The notes: a model not told the origin generated them from the sequence alone. A DNA stretch of 64,000 nt from Leptospira ellinghausenii (GCF_003114815.1 NZ_BFAZ01000008.1:222406-286405), one strand, 5' to 3'; positions 1-10,176 are shown, numbered from the stretch's first letter. Program-made: numbers and translations.

Positions 1-1263
1 CATCTACCATATGCCTTTATCACCACTGACCCGAGTTTAGAATTTTTCCCTTTACCGAATGTCTTCTTTCACCTAACAAACACCAACATCGATTCAACGT
101 TTCCCAATTTATATCCCATCTTATTTTCTCCTTTTTATTGGATCGGAGGAAAAACAGGGATACAATTGATCCAATTCATACTTTTCTTTTGGGCTATTTG
201 GCTCTTTTTTTTAATCAAACGAGATCATGTGCTCTCTCTTATTCTTTTGTTTGGATCTTCGATTCCCATTTATACCAATTTAATCCACGATACGATTTTT
301 ATCTTTTTTTTAGAAGTTCTCTTATTGTATAACTTGCATAAACAATACGTTTCCTTCGCGTCCTTACTGAGTTTGTTTTTAGTTTGGATGAGACCGGAAT
401 TTGTTTTTGTGGTTTGTTTACTTCCCTTATATTTTGAATGGAAAAACATTTGGAAACAATACCTGATTTGGTTTGTTTTTTTTCTTTTCCTTTTTCTCAG
501 CGCCAATTTTATTTTATATTCTACCGTTTTCCCCCTTCGGCTTTTCAAAAATTCTACATACCATTGGAACTCGGAAATCGTTGTTTATTTACTTCGATTG
601 TTAATCGAACAAATCCCGACATTCACTTTATTTTTAATTTTAAGTGTTGTTTCCGTTTTCCGAAAACAATTTAAATTACAATTTTTTATTTTATTTCTCT
701 TTACTTGTTTGATTATCCTATCCTCACCTAACACAGGAGGACACAATACACCTAGATATCTATTTTGTTTAGTTCCTTTTTACGCTCTATCATTCCATTC
801 CAATCTTTACGAAACATTCAATCGAAAGAATTTGACGATGCTTTTGGCGACATTACTCACATGCTATTCTCTCTACCAATGGCAGTACCAAACAAAAGAA
901 TTGATTAAAATTTCAAAATTCCAATCCAATACATTGTCCTCATTAAACCAAATCCCCGAACAAACTATTGTATTTAATAATTCTGATTTTTCCTTTGTTG
1001 CCTTACCACTCATCGAACAAAACAAAAACCTATTTTTACTCAGGAAAAATCCAGAAAAGAATGCCTTTAGTGCATTTTTGTCGAATAACCACATTCATTC
1101 CTTTGCTTTTGTCGAATTACCTCCGTCACCCTATGCAATTCCCAATCCACTTATGATTCCCAACTGTGACAACAATTGCCAATTCCGCCTTGTGGACCAA
1201 TCCACATTACCAAATGCAATGTTGCCAATTATGGTAACTCGTTTCCAAAGGGTATCTCCATGA
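1..1263 (+). CDS. Polytopic membrane protein, GT-C glycosyltransferase-like (5' end outside window)
   Basis: The reading frame is open from the first base of the window to the TGA at 1261, so the gene starts upstream and only about 420 residues are visible. The protein is very hydrophobic, with roughly eight membrane segments in the first 300 residues, followed by a soluble tail of about 120 residues with several Cys. The motif around Thr-Asp-Pro-Ser-Leu-Glu-Phe-Phe-Pro-Leu-Pro near the visible start and the alternating loops resemble GT-C (PMT/ArnT-like) membrane glycosyltransferases, which transfer sugars from lipid-linked donors. That family assignment is by general look only; the acidic catalytic loop would lie upstream of the window. 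An internal TTG at 166 is not the likely start. Confidence 0.7.
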   Translation, partial: HLPYAFITTDPSLEFFPLPNVFFHLTNTNIDSTFPNLYPILFSPFYWIGGKTGIQLIQFILFFWAIWLFFLIKRDHVLSLILLFGSSIPIYTNLIHDTIFIFFLEVLLLYNLHKQYVSFASLLSLFLVWMRPEFVFVVCLLPLYFEWKNIWKQYLIWFVFFLFLFLSANFILYSTVFPLRLFKNSTYHWNSEIVVYLLRLLIEQIPTFTLFLILSVVSVFRKQFKLQFFILFLFTCLIILSSPNTGGHNTPRYLFCLVPFYALSFHSNLYETFNRKNLTMLLATLLTCYSLYQWQYQTKELIKISKFQSNTLSSLNQIPEQTIVFNNSDFSFVALPLIEQNKNLFLLRKNPEKNAFSAFLSNNHIHSFAFVELPPSPYAIPNPLMIPNCDNNCQFRLVDQSTLPNAMLPIMVTRFQRVSP

Positions 1264-1321
1264 AATTAATTTCTCGCTTGATTTCTGAGAGAAGACAACT
1301 CATCCTTTACCAGGTAAAAAA

Positions 1322-2236
1322 ATGACTCATTCGAAACAATGCCCTAGTTGTGGTAGCACCAATATTTATCAAGAATCTGCAACCGTATACCGGTGTTCTG
1401 ACTGTTTCGACAAACTGCCATCAGGTGCCATATACGACTCACCACCTTCCAAGGTATATGGGACACAAAAAAATTCAGGTCCAACTGATTTTTCAAAATA
1501 TAAGTACATCATCATTTCCGTCGTTGTTGGGTGGATGATCCTTGGAAGTACATTCACTGCATTATTCCAAAACTTCACAACGACTTCTACGCAAGTAGAC
1601 GAGAGTCAAAACATCATCATCGATCCGAACAACAATGTATCCGAAATCCATCCAGAAGGTGATTTTTATTACACAAACGAATTACCAGATAGCATTGGGA
1701 ATTCATACTTTGTAGGAACATTTACAAATACGAGTGGGTCTGATTTACTCATGCCAAAGTTCACTGTGACCTTATTCAATGAAGATGGATCAACCATTGG
1801 TTCCAGTGATGGATATGGAGAAAAAAATCTGATCACAAATAATGAATCTGTTATATTTGAAGTTTTGTGGTCAAAAATTCCGAAATACCATCACTACGAA
1901 ATATCAGTTACCGCAACAACACATGAGGGAGATTTGAATCGACCCGATTTGATTTTAAAATCGATAGAACTTAAAAAAATAAAAAACAAAGGTACAAGCC
2001 TCACTGGGAAAATCCAAAACCAAGGGACTTCCATATCCAACTTTACTCGCATCAAATGTTTAATCATTGGAAGTGATAATTTGGTGAGTGATTATGGAAC
2101 TGTTGTTTTAGAAAAAGAAGATTTTTTACCAAAGGAAACTCAAAAGTTTTCCTTTGAATTTTACCGAACAAATGAATTTCCAACTTTATACTATTGTGAA
2201 ACTGATGGCATGAATAAAGAAACAGGTGCAAACTAA
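1322..2236 (+). CDS. Zinc-ribbon membrane protein with FxLYD-like extracytoplasmic domain
   Basis: 304 aa. The first 30 residues hold two CxxC pairs (CPSC and CSDC), a classic zinc ribbon. One membrane segment follows at about residues 62-84. The rest is a beta-rich extracytoplasmic region with the pattern of FxLYD domains (a first copy around residues 120-195, a second around 215-295), which are common in proteins that carry a zinc ribbon and a single TM helix. The role is unknown; such proteins are often envelope-associated. It starts 58 bp after the preceding gene on the same strand and may be co-transcribed with it. Confidence 0.75.
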   Translation: MTHSKQCPSCGSTNIYQESATVYRCSDCFDKLPSGAIYDSPPSKVYGTQKNSGPTDFSKYKYIIISVVVGWMILGSTFTALFQNFTTTSTQVDESQNIIIDPNNNVSEIHPEGDFYYTNELPDSIGNSYFVGTFTNTSGSDLLMPKFTVTLFNEDGSTIGSSDGYGEKNLITNNESVIFEVLWSKIPKYHHYEISVTATTHEGDLNRPDLILKSIELKKIKNKGTSLTGKIQNQGTSISNFTRIKCLIIGSDNLVSDYGTVVLEKEDFLPKETQKFSFEFYRTNEFPTLYYCETDGMNKETGAN

Positions 2237-2538
2237 TCCCATTGTTTGTGTAGGACTTGGTAAAAGTTTTCGATGGATTTGTCTAGATTATGGGAACGCC
2301 AATAAGGATTATTTTCTAGAGAGATTTGAACATGTTTGACAACACTTCGAATGAAACTGGTTCTGTCGATTTTTGATCCACTTTCAAGTTTTTCGAATGT
2401 CGTTTGCCTGGCAGATAACTCTTTTTTCAGTGCAGAAGATATCACCAATACCGCATCATCAGTTGTTAGACGGTGCTCCATCACGAGTAACTCGGCCGCT
2501 TCTTTGATCAATTTCAGTTGGCGATGGCTTACGGACAT
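2233..2538 (-). CDS. Small conserved hypothetical protein
   Basis: 101 aa, soluble and predominantly helical, with a charged N-terminal half (HRQLKLIKEAAELL). No signal peptide, membrane segment or recognised domain. ATG start. Its stop overlaps the stop region of the convergent zinc-ribbon gene by 4 bp, and it diverges from the STAS-domain gene about 60 bp away, so the two may share a promoter region. The composition suggests a small DNA- or protein-binding factor, but no helix-turn-helix can be assigned with confidence. I do not recognise the family. Confidence 0.6.
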   Translation of the reverse strand: MSVSHRQLKLIKEAAELLVMEHRLTTDDAVLVISSALKKELSARQTTFEKLESGSKIDRTSFIRSVVKHVQISLENNPYWRSHNLDKSIENFYQVLHKQWD

Positions 2539-2599
2539 AGGTAAGAAACTATTCCAACAATTTGAATCCTAAAAAACAAGACAGAATTTGTCATTTGTC

Positions 2600-2932
2600 A
2601 TGAAAAATTCTTTCAAATTTTTCAATACGGAAAAAAAAGAGAGAACATTGGCAGTAGTGATTCAAATCAAAAACGAAGATATATCCTTCGATGGATTGAG
2701 TGGGTTTCGAGAAAGGATTATGTCTACCATTCAGAATTCGAAAGAAGATGTTCAACTCGATTTTTCGGAGATCACTATGTCCTTGGATAGTGCAACGATT
2801 GGTGAATTGATGAAATACCATGCCGCACTTGAATCTCAAAATCTTCAGTTAAAACTCTCGGGAGTCAATAAATTGATTCGAACAGTCTTCCGGCTCAACA
2901 AACTCGATACAATTTTACATTTAATCGATTAA
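2600..2932 (+). CDS. STAS-domain anti-sigma-factor-antagonist-like protein
   Basis: 110 aa from the ATG at 2600; an in-frame TTG at 2588 would add four residues but the ATG is a better start. The single domain has the STAS pattern: alternating beta strands and helices, a central segment DFSEITMSLDSATIGEL where family members carry the phosphorylatable Ser of the D-S-[AS] motif, and a C-terminal helix ending VFRLNKLDTIL that matches the usual F.l.gl..l.. motif. SpoIIAA-like proteins of this family bind anti-sigma factors under control of Ser phosphorylation. No kinase or sigma factor gene lies next to it, so the partner is unknown. Confidence 0.75.
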   Translation: MKNSFKFFNTEKKERTLAVVIQIKNEDISFDGLSGFRERIMSTIQNSKEDVQLDFSEITMSLDSATIGELMKYHAALESQNLQLKLSGVNKLIRTVFRLNKLDTILHLID

Positions 2933-3023
2933 TCTACGGGAACGTACGAATTGAACCGAACATTTCTTCTTTAGTCGAATACTAACTTGTAAGGGTATGA
3001 AATTTGATTCCGTCATACTCGTT

Positions 3024-4142
3024 ATGAAGCGAACATTTTTCCTATTTCTGATTTCCATTCTGCTCTTTTACAGTTGCGAAAAAAAAGAACCAACCTCTTA
3101 TCTATGGCTCTTGGCACTTCTAGGATCAAACTCATTTCAAAATTCAAATTCAATTCCTGAAACGCCAATTCCCATCCAAGATCCAACAGTTCCCACAACA
3201 ATCCACCTTACCATACTTGATCCATCTTCCACAGGCGAATTTTGTCCGATGTATGGTGGATTATTTATCCAATACAAAAAAGGAGATCTTAAAACTTGTG
3301 CTTCTAATGAATTGAATGCAAATTGTGTTACGTTTTTATACAATGAAGATGGTTCCATCAAAACCACTGATCCTAGAAGTTTTGTTGGTCTCTCAATGGT
3401 AGAAGATAGAGAAATCCCTGCTGAAACTTTTCCATCAAACTCCAAATCAAATTTGATCTGTTTTCGCCAACAATTCCCAAAAGACAAAGAACATGTCGAA
3501 ATGTATAGTTTCCAATTGCAAACGAACAAATTAAAAAACATCCAATGTGATACAAGTTGGAGTGAAAATCAATGTATTGATTTTTTTCCCATTTTTGGAA
3601 GAGCAGAATTTTTAATGCCGAAGGAATTTCCAATCCTTGCTAACGATGGTGATGGACATGCAGGATCACACACTCTCTTATTAAAATTTGTCACCGAGGA
3701 TTCTCTTTTTACAACATGTACATTCTTTGGGAATGAACATCGCAAATTGGAAGGATATGCAGAGAATGCATACATCGCTGGTAACCTTCAGAATGGAAGT
3801 GATCTTGGTAGTTGCAAACAATGTGAAACCAATTATTGTGGTACCACTAATCCAAACACAGGCCAACTTTATGATAGTAATCCCATCAATGTATTTCCTA
3901 TCCCTGTAGGTACTTTGGTTACCATCCAGAAGGAAATGATTTTACAAGTGGTGAAAGGACAGGGCCCAGGCAAACATAGTGTTCGATGGAATATCAATGG
4001 ATTCAACCAATGGATCCTTTCGAATCAAATGCCTATCTTTTTATCGAATAGTAATGTATTATTTGCATTTTTATTACCGATTTTAATCACAATGTTTGTG
4101 GTTGTATTAAAATTGCAAAAACGCCGTAGACATAAAGACTAA
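3024..4142 (+). CDS. Putative lipoprotein with a C-terminal membrane anchor
   Basis: The start at 3024 gives a clean lipoprotein signal peptide (MKRTFFLFLISILLFYSC) with Cys at 18; an upstream ATG at 2997 would add nine residues before it. The mature part is rich in Cys (about a dozen, several in paired CxxC-like spacings such as GSCKQCETNYCG), suggesting disulfides. The last 30 residues form a membrane helix followed by a basic tail (KLQKRRRHKD). A lipobox plus a C-terminal stop-transfer helix is unusual because it implies anchoring at both ends in the inner membrane. Function unknown. Confidence 0.7.
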   Translation: MKRTFFLFLISILLFYSCEKKEPTSYLWLLALLGSNSFQNSNSIPETPIPIQDPTVPTTIHLTILDPSSTGEFCPMYGGLFIQYKKGDLKTCASNELNANCVTFLYNEDGSIKTTDPRSFVGLSMVEDREIPAETFPSNSKSNLICFRQQFPKDKEHVEMYSFQLQTNKLKNIQCDTSWSENQCIDFFPIFGRAEFLMPKEFPILANDGDGHAGSHTLLLKFVTEDSLFTTCTFFGNEHRKLEGYAENAYIAGNLQNGSDLGSCKQCETNYCGTTNPNTGQLYDSNPINVFPIPVGTLVTIQKEMILQVVKGQGPGKHSVRWNINGFNQWILSNQMPIFLSNSNVLFAFLLPILITMFVVVLKLQKRRRHKD

Positions 4143-4160
4143 AATAACTCCAACTTATGC

Positions 4161-5408
4161 TTAGTTTACATGTTGGATTGGTAAAGCAATTTGAAAGGCT
4201 ACTTTGGTTTTCGGATTTCCATTCCAATCCAAGTGGTCTTTCACATTAAAAATAGAAATTTTGCCATTATGTTTTTTGCTACAGGTATCGACATAACTCA
4301 ATCCTAATCCATAGTCTAAAGTTCGATACTGTTCAAAAACATTTTTTGACAAACGATAAAATGGCTCAAAAATCAAATGCTCATATTGAATTGGAATACC
4401 AATTGTACCGTCAAAATTCGGGATTGGTTCGTTGTATACAGCACATTTAAACCAATCCTGTTCCACTTTAATAATGACTGTGATCGTGGAATTTGGAACA
4501 GAGAACTTACAAGCATTTGTCATAATCTCTATAAATGATTTTTTAAAACAGATTCCATTCACTAATAAAAATTTCACTGAATGGTTTTGATTGATGTCAC
4601 TGATAACAGCTTTGTGATTCTGAACATTAAGAATATATGAAATTTCATCGAGCCAAGTTTTTAATTCCAGATAAAACTCTTGGATTGTATATTTTTCTAG
4701 GGATACATCTGAGTTTATCAATGAATCAATTTCCGCAAATTGATTTAATGATTTCTCTGCCATATCTGCGTTTGTTTGGATTAACTCCATTAACTCTGAT
4801 TCAATTTTATAAAACTTTCCATCAAACTCACAACTATCTCGAATCATTTTTAAAATGGAAACTAAAGCACCAAAACCAGCACCTTGGCAAAAACTATGTT
4901 TTAAACTTTCAAAAAGATTTTGGTTCTGTCTCTTGAATTTTCCAACAGAACTCATCTTTTCTTTCCATTGGATCCATTCAAGCTGGCCTTCTAATCTCAA
5001 TTGTTGTTCTTTACGTGAGATTGTCTCAACACGTTTCATTCCATAAAATTCAAATGCACGTTTTACTTTGATAGAGATTTCATATTCTTGAATTGGTTTT
5101 ATGATATAATCAAAAATCCCTAACTTCATCATTTTTACGATAAATTTAGGATCCGTATTGCCTGTGATCATGATGATAACAGGTTCAACATCATTTGCAT
5201 TTAAAGCTGTAATCAATTCTTCGCCATTCAAACCTGGCATTTCATGATCTGTAATGACAACAGGAAATGGATTGTCCTGAAAATACTGCAAAGCTATTTT
5301 ACCATCTTTTGCATGAACTACTTGGTAACCAAGTGCTGTTAGTTGTTGTTTTAAATAATAACCTAAAACTGCATCATCTTCTGCAACTAATATACGTTTC
5401 CCTTCCAA
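4161..5408 (-). CDS. Response-regulator receiver / histidine-kinase-like ATPase hybrid
   Basis: 415 aa. An N-terminal receiver domain (about 1-120) is complete, with acidic pair D11/D12, phospho-acceptor D54 in TDHEMPG, T82 and K104. A linker with a coiled region leads to a C-terminal HATPase_c domain with an N-box (FIEIMTNACKFS, N298) and a G-box (YGLGLSYVDTCSKKHNGKI). The dimerisation region around H171 (SLKHSFCQGAGFG) resembles the His-containing N-terminus seen in hybrids of this class, but a canonical H-box is not obvious. No membrane segment, so cytoplasmic. The start is a TTG with AGGA seven bases upstream. Likely a soluble node that receives phosphate and acts as a kinase or phosphatase on another regulator. 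Confidence 0.8.
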   Translation of the reverse strand: MEGKRILVAEDDAVLGYYLKQQLTALGYQVVHAKDGKIALQYFQDNPFPVVITDHEMPGLNGEELITALNANDVEPVIIMITGNTDPKFIVKMMKLGIFDYIIKPIQEYEISIKVKRAFEFYGMKRVETISRKEQQLRLEGQLEWIQWKEKMSSVGKFKRQNQNLFESLKHSFCQGAGFGALVSILKMIRDSCEFDGKFYKIESELMELIQTNADMAEKSLNQFAEIDSLINSDVSLEKYTIQEFYLELKTWLDEISYILNVQNHKAVISDINQNHSVKFLLVNGICFKKSFIEIMTNACKFSVPNSTITVIIKVEQDWFKCAVYNEPIPNFDGTIGIPIQYEHLIFEPFYRLSKNVFEQYRTLDYGLGLSYVDTCSKKHNGKISIFNVKDHLDWNGNPKTKVAFQIALPIQHVN

Positions 5409-5534
5409 AATGGATCCTTTCTCTAACTCGATCCAATGAATCGGTTAAGAGTCTATGAAAGTTACTGGAATCAGCGTTTTTTCACTGAAAGCGATCGACT
5501 CGTACATTACCTAGCGCATTACTTAAGAATGATT

Positions 5535-8500
5535 CTAAGTATAGACTAGTTTTTTTCTTCTAAAGTATTTTACAATTTCTGAATACAGTAACAAAACCAG
5601 TGTTCCGTGAAAGGAAAATACGTAAACATGAATCGGCAGAGGTGCAAAATAATAAATCGAACTTAAAGAAGTATAAAAGAACAAATAACATAACAGGAAT
5701 GAAAATCCAATTCCAATCCATATGATGTGATTTGAAAATAAATTCATTTGGAACACAGATTCAATTCTCGACCTTTTCGTTAATACATTGGCAATTTGCA
5801 CGGTAATTGTAGGAAAGAAGAATGCTGTTAATGACTGTAAATATTCAGGACTTGCTTTTGCCATATTCAATCCTTCGGGAGATGATGGCATCACACCACC
5901 ACACTCGGTGTATACAAAGTAAAAATAAGTACTAATACAAGCCCCAAACAGAATCATCCCCTCTTTCAGATACGATCTGAGTATAAATCCTAAAGAGATT
6001 AATTTTTCATTTCGATTTCTAGGAGATCGGTTCATAATTCCTTTTTCTGGTGGTTCTGACCCGAGTCCCATAGCAGGGATTAAGTCGGTCCCCACATCCA
6101 CAGCAAGGACTCCCATCACTGTCATTAACAAGGGAAACCCTGGGAACATGGCCCAAAGTAAAAATGGAATTAATTCTTGTGGGTTAGAATTTAAAACATA
6201 TGCTGAGAATTTTCGTATATTATCAAATACCCCTCTGCCTTCTTCAATTGCGGATACAATGGTTGCAAAATCATCATCCACAATGATCATCCTTGCTGCT
6301 TCCTTCGCAACTTCTGTTCCTCTTTTCCCCATTGCAATTCCAATATCTGCTTTTTTCAAAGCGGGTCCATCATTGACTCCATCTCCGGTGACGGCAACAA
6401 TTTCACCTAACTCTTGCAATATGGTGACAATTCTTAATTTTTAAGATGGAGAAACACGTGCAAAAATTGGCTCTCCTTTTCTCACCCACTCCTTCAAACT
6501 TGTATCCGACATTTGATCCAGCTGGACCCCTGTAATCACAACAGGTTTTTCTCCCCCAATTCCAATAGAATGGCCAACCGATTCCGCAGTCAAAGGATGA
6601 TCTCCCGTGATCATCAGAATCCGAATCCCCGCTGTATGGCATTTTTTTATGGCTTCTGGTACCTTAGGCCGGATTGGATCTGCCAAACAACAATGTCCTA
6701 AATATACCATATTGGATTCAACATCCGATTCAGTGATGGAATCCAATGAATCAATTTTATTTGTGTATAGTTTATATGAGAAAGCTAAGATTCTATTTCC
6801 TAGTCTTGCCGAAGCATCGGAAGCAGTTTGTAATTTTTTCCTCCTCTCTTCATCCAAAAGTACAACACTTCCATTTTCATAAACATGAGAACAAATTGAG
6901 AGAATTTCTCCGGGTCCTCCTTTTGCGAATGCAGTTGTAAAATTCTCTTTTGTTAGGATCACACTCATTCGTTTCCGAACAGAATCAAATCCATTGGTTA
7001 AAATTCTTTTTCCTGATGTATTTACAATCCTCCCTGATGCCAAATACAACAAAGCTAACTCAGTGGGGTCTCCTAAAGGATTTGGTTCGAGCGAAGCATT
7101 ATTACAATAATAACCACATTCAATTAACAATTGACTTCCTTCTAGTTTTGTTAAGTCATCAGGAGAAACATTCTTCGAATCAAAATAAACCTCAACAACA
7201 CGCATTTGATTCTGAGTGAGTGTACCTGTTTTGTCGGAACAAATCACTGTTGTACAACCCAATGTTTCTACACTCGACAAATCTTTTAGAATCGCATTTC
7301 GTTTTGCCATTCGTGAGACACCTAAGGCAAGAGACAAAGTCACGGTAGGCAGTAATCCTTCAGGGACGTTTGCAACGAAGATTCCTATAAAAAATAAAAA
7401 TGCTTGGACAAAACTAAGTCCAGCAACCCAATACCCAAGGATTAAAAAGATCACTCCAATGCTAAATGCAAATAATGAAATCGAAATGACAGTTTGTCTT
7501 AATTGGATTTGAAGAGGACTTTCGACTCTTTTAATTTTAGAAGTGAGTCCCGCAATTTGACCAATCTCTGTTGATTGGCCTGTTCCAAATACGACAGCTT
7601 TTGTTTTGCCTTTGATCAGTGAACTCCCAGCAAAAAGAATATTTGGCATCTCTAACCATAAAAACTTTCCTTCTAAAACGATTTCACCTTCCGATTTATA
7701 CCTCCTTGCAGAGGTGGATTCCCCAGTTAAAGAAGAATTGTCTACTTCCACATCTTCTGATTCAATGATCCGACAATCAGCAGGTACAATATCACCTTCT
7801 GCCAATACAATCACATCACCAGGTACAATTTCATCAGCAGGAATCGTTACAATCTTTCCGTCACGAATCACTGGACATTCATTTGCCAGTAACTTACGTA
7901 AGGCTTCAACTGCATGATCCGATTTTGATTCCTGAAAAAATGAAAAAATACCATTGATGAGTACAACAATAAAAATTGCGACACCTAACTCTGGCATGTC
8001 GACTCCTGGAACAAAACAAAGCCCAGTTGCTACCCATAATAAAACAGCAAAAAGATTAAAAAAACTTTTGATGAATTTCCAGATCATGGGAACAGACTTT
8101 TCTTTTTCGATTACATTTTTACCAAATGTTTGTAGTCGAACTTTTGCTTCTTTTTCACTTAAGCCCAATTCTATGTCGGTTTGTAATTCAAATGCAATTT
8201 GTGCTTGGTTCAAGTTTTTATAACTTGGTTTCATGTTCACTTCACCGCGTTGCACTACATCCAGAACCTCTGCTTCTTTTTTGCAGACCATTAGTTCATC
8301 AAAAATTTGAGGTAATAGAGAAGAAAGTCCATGTAACAATCGCAGATGAAGAGAAGGTAAGTTTTCTGGTATCATTTGAAATAATACCAACCTGATTTTC
8401 TGTTCCCCAACTGAGATTCCTTTGGGAATTACGAACAAAAACAATTCGGGAGTTTTGATTTTTTTTGAACGAAAATGTGGGATGAGAATACTTTGTCCGA

Positions 8501-8663
8501 GGGATTCAAACGTTTGGTTCGGAATCGAATGAAAATGGAATTGGATTTCTTCTTGGATTTCCAACTCTCTAATTTTACTTAATAATGCAGTGTGAACATC
8601 ATCCCAAGTTTTTGAATCATTCAAAATTTGAATGGAATCAACATTTAAGTATTCCAGTAACAT
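5535..8663 (-). pseudogene. P-type cation-transporting ATPase (type IIC, Na+/K+-like) interrupted by an in-frame TAA
   Basis: One continuous reading frame of 1042 residues is broken only by a TAA at 6441-6443 (codon 741). Upstream part: an EIIA-like N-terminal domain (1-140, IPH with H63), cation-ATPase N domain, TM1-4, TGES at 313-316, PEGL at 434-437, and phosphorylation site DKTGT with D477. Downstream part in the same frame: KLRIVTILQELGE, hinge TGDGVNDGPALKKADIG, and TM5-10 with a DLIPAMGLGSEPPE segment like that of Na+/K+-ATPases. The stop falls where relatives read S-P-x-Q-K, so a single C-to-T change of CAA would explain it. The truncated product would lack the hinge and half the membrane domain. 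Alternatives are a sequencing error or readthrough. A TTG at 6417 could restart the downstream part, but without the first half it would not work as a pump. Confidence 0.8.
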
Positions 8664-8774
8664 GGATCTATTGAGACCTTAAAGGAACAAATTTCTATCC
8701 ATTTTTTCATTTTAAAGTTTTGAAGTCAAAAAAAGTAAAATTACTATATGAAGTGCAATTTTACTTACAATTGT

Positions 8775-9197
8775 TTATTCTTGGAAAATTTCCTTTGGTG
8801 CTTTTGGATAACGTTGTTGGATTCCTTCCCACCAAACATCTGTACTAAAAGCTGCTGATTCTGATAATTGCCATTTCCCATTATTTTTTTTGTACAAAGC
8901 TTCTACATGGCAACAATCATAAGCTAAATCTTCAGCAAGTTCGATTTCTCTTCCATCTTTTCGTTTTGCAATTCCACGAAACCAAGCATAATCTCCAGAA
9001 ACTTTAAAATGTTCGACTACAAAGATAAATTCCTGTTTGAATTTGTTGGACATTCTCGCTCTTAATAAATCAAGCAAATAGGTTCTTTCTATTTCATTAC
9101 TTTTAGACTTAGTTTTGTAATCCAAAACAACATTCTGAGAAAACAGATTCACACTCAAGAAAACAACCATGAATAGGTAAAAAACCTTTTGTTTCAA
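8775..9197 (-). CDS. Small exported protein, unknown function
   Basis: 140 aa with an N-terminal signal peptide (MKQKVFYLFMVVFLSVNLFSQ) and a mature domain of about 118 residues with no lipobox. The C-terminal half contains a Cys-Cys pair (AYDCCHVEALYKK) and W-rich motifs (WQLSES, DVWWEGIQQRYPKAPKEIF). The strand pattern ending in NNGKWQLSESAAF recalls NTF2/SnoaL-like folds, but this is only an impression. The start is TTG; an AGGAG in front of it overlaps the stop codon of the SDR gene, so translation of the two is probably coupled. Confidence 0.65.
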   Translation of the reverse strand: MKQKVFYLFMVVFLSVNLFSQNVVLDYKTKSKSNEIERTYLLDLLRARMSNKFKQEFIFVVEHFKVSGDYAWFRGIAKRKDGREIELAEDLAYDCCHVEALYKKNNGKWQLSESAAFSTDVWWEGIQQRYPKAPKEIFQE

Positions 9198-9209
9198 AAC
9201 ACAAATCTC

Positions 9210-10007
9210 CTATCTTACTTTTACGTTCTGGATCATTTTAAAAAACAAAGAAGGAATCAATGTTTGTAAAAACAAACCAAACTTTTCTTTGATCCCTGCA
9301 ATCACAACTTCACGTTGGTTATTGGCGACTGCATGAAGGATTCGATGCGCGCATAATTGGACAGGTAATCCAGATTCAATCACAGAATCCATCTTTCCAG
9401 TGGAAGATCCATCACCTTGTAATGCATTTTTTGAGATATTGGTTTGAATAAAACCTGGATAAACCATTGTTACAAATACTCCCGATTTTTCTTCTTCTGC
9501 TCGTAACGAATGGAAAAAACCCACAAGAGCAAATTTAGATGCAGAATATGCAGAACGTAAAGGACTTCCCATTTTTCCTGCGACACTTGAAATCACTGCA
9601 AAATGAATTGGTTTTTTAATTTCAGGTAGTATAGCGCGCGTTAGCTCAACAGCACCATAAAAGTTAGTATTCATGATTTTTTCGATCGTAGTTAAATTGG
9701 TTTCCCTTGTATAGGACCTTTGGCTAATCCCACCATTATGGATGACTACCTTCGGTACTCCATATTTTTTAAGGCATCGTTTGGTAAAAATAGAAACTTG
9801 TTTATAGTTTTCGAGATCCAATTTTTCAATTGCATATTTCCCTTTTTCTAATCCAAGTTCTTTGGCAATTTGTTCCAAATCTTTTGTTTTTCGGGATGCG
9901 AGTAAGAGTTTTGCATTTTGAAAAGAAGCCTGTTTCACCAATTCCTTCCCAATCCCGGAAGAGGCACCTGTGATCCAAACCCATTCATCTCGGTAAAATT
10001 CGTTCAT
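9210..10007 (-). CDS. Short-chain dehydrogenase/reductase
   Basis: 265 aa, the normal length for a classical SDR. The cofactor motif GASSGIG (residues 14-20), the structural HNGG motif near 90-93, and the catalytic S141, Y154 and K158 (YSASK) are all present, so it should be an active NAD(P)H-dependent oxidoreductase. The R39 after the second strand (ASRK) favours NADP(H). The C-terminal part after residue 180 resembles DHRS7-like or fatty-acyl/steroid-type SDRs with a membrane-associated tail. Substrate unknown. It is the first gene of a coupled pair with the exported protein downstream. Confidence 0.9.
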   Translation of the reverse strand: MNEFYRDEWVWITGASSGIGKELVKQASFQNAKLLLASRKTKDLEQIAKELGLEKGKYAIEKLDLENYKQVSIFTKRCLKKYGVPKVVIHNGGISQRSYTRETNLTTIEKIMNTNFYGAVELTRAILPEIKKPIHFAVISSVAGKMGSPLRSAYSASKFALVGFFHSLRAEEEKSGVFVTMVYPGFIQTNISKNALQGDGSSTGKMDSVIESGLPVQLCAHRILHAVANNQREVVIAGIKEKFGLFLQTLIPSLFFKMIQNVKVR

Positions 10008-10176
10008 AGATTCCCCTTATTCCGAAAAAATAAATCTGAGAAAATTTTATACGTTAGGTATTTTTCACAACTTGTTTTTCAAAGAGTTAAAAGATTGTAT
10101 CGTCAAGGTTTGAAGTGATAGGAATCAGATGGTCTCTTCTTTGAATAAAGAACAGACACATCCTTTTGATTTGCGT

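Noticed and set aside
6403..6642. Overlapping minus-strand frame near the interruption of the P-type ATPase, suggesting a frameshift
   Set aside because: The two ATPase halves are in the same frame (the starts are a multiple of three apart), so the break is a nonsense codon, not a frameshift; the overlapping frame does not encode ATPase motifs.
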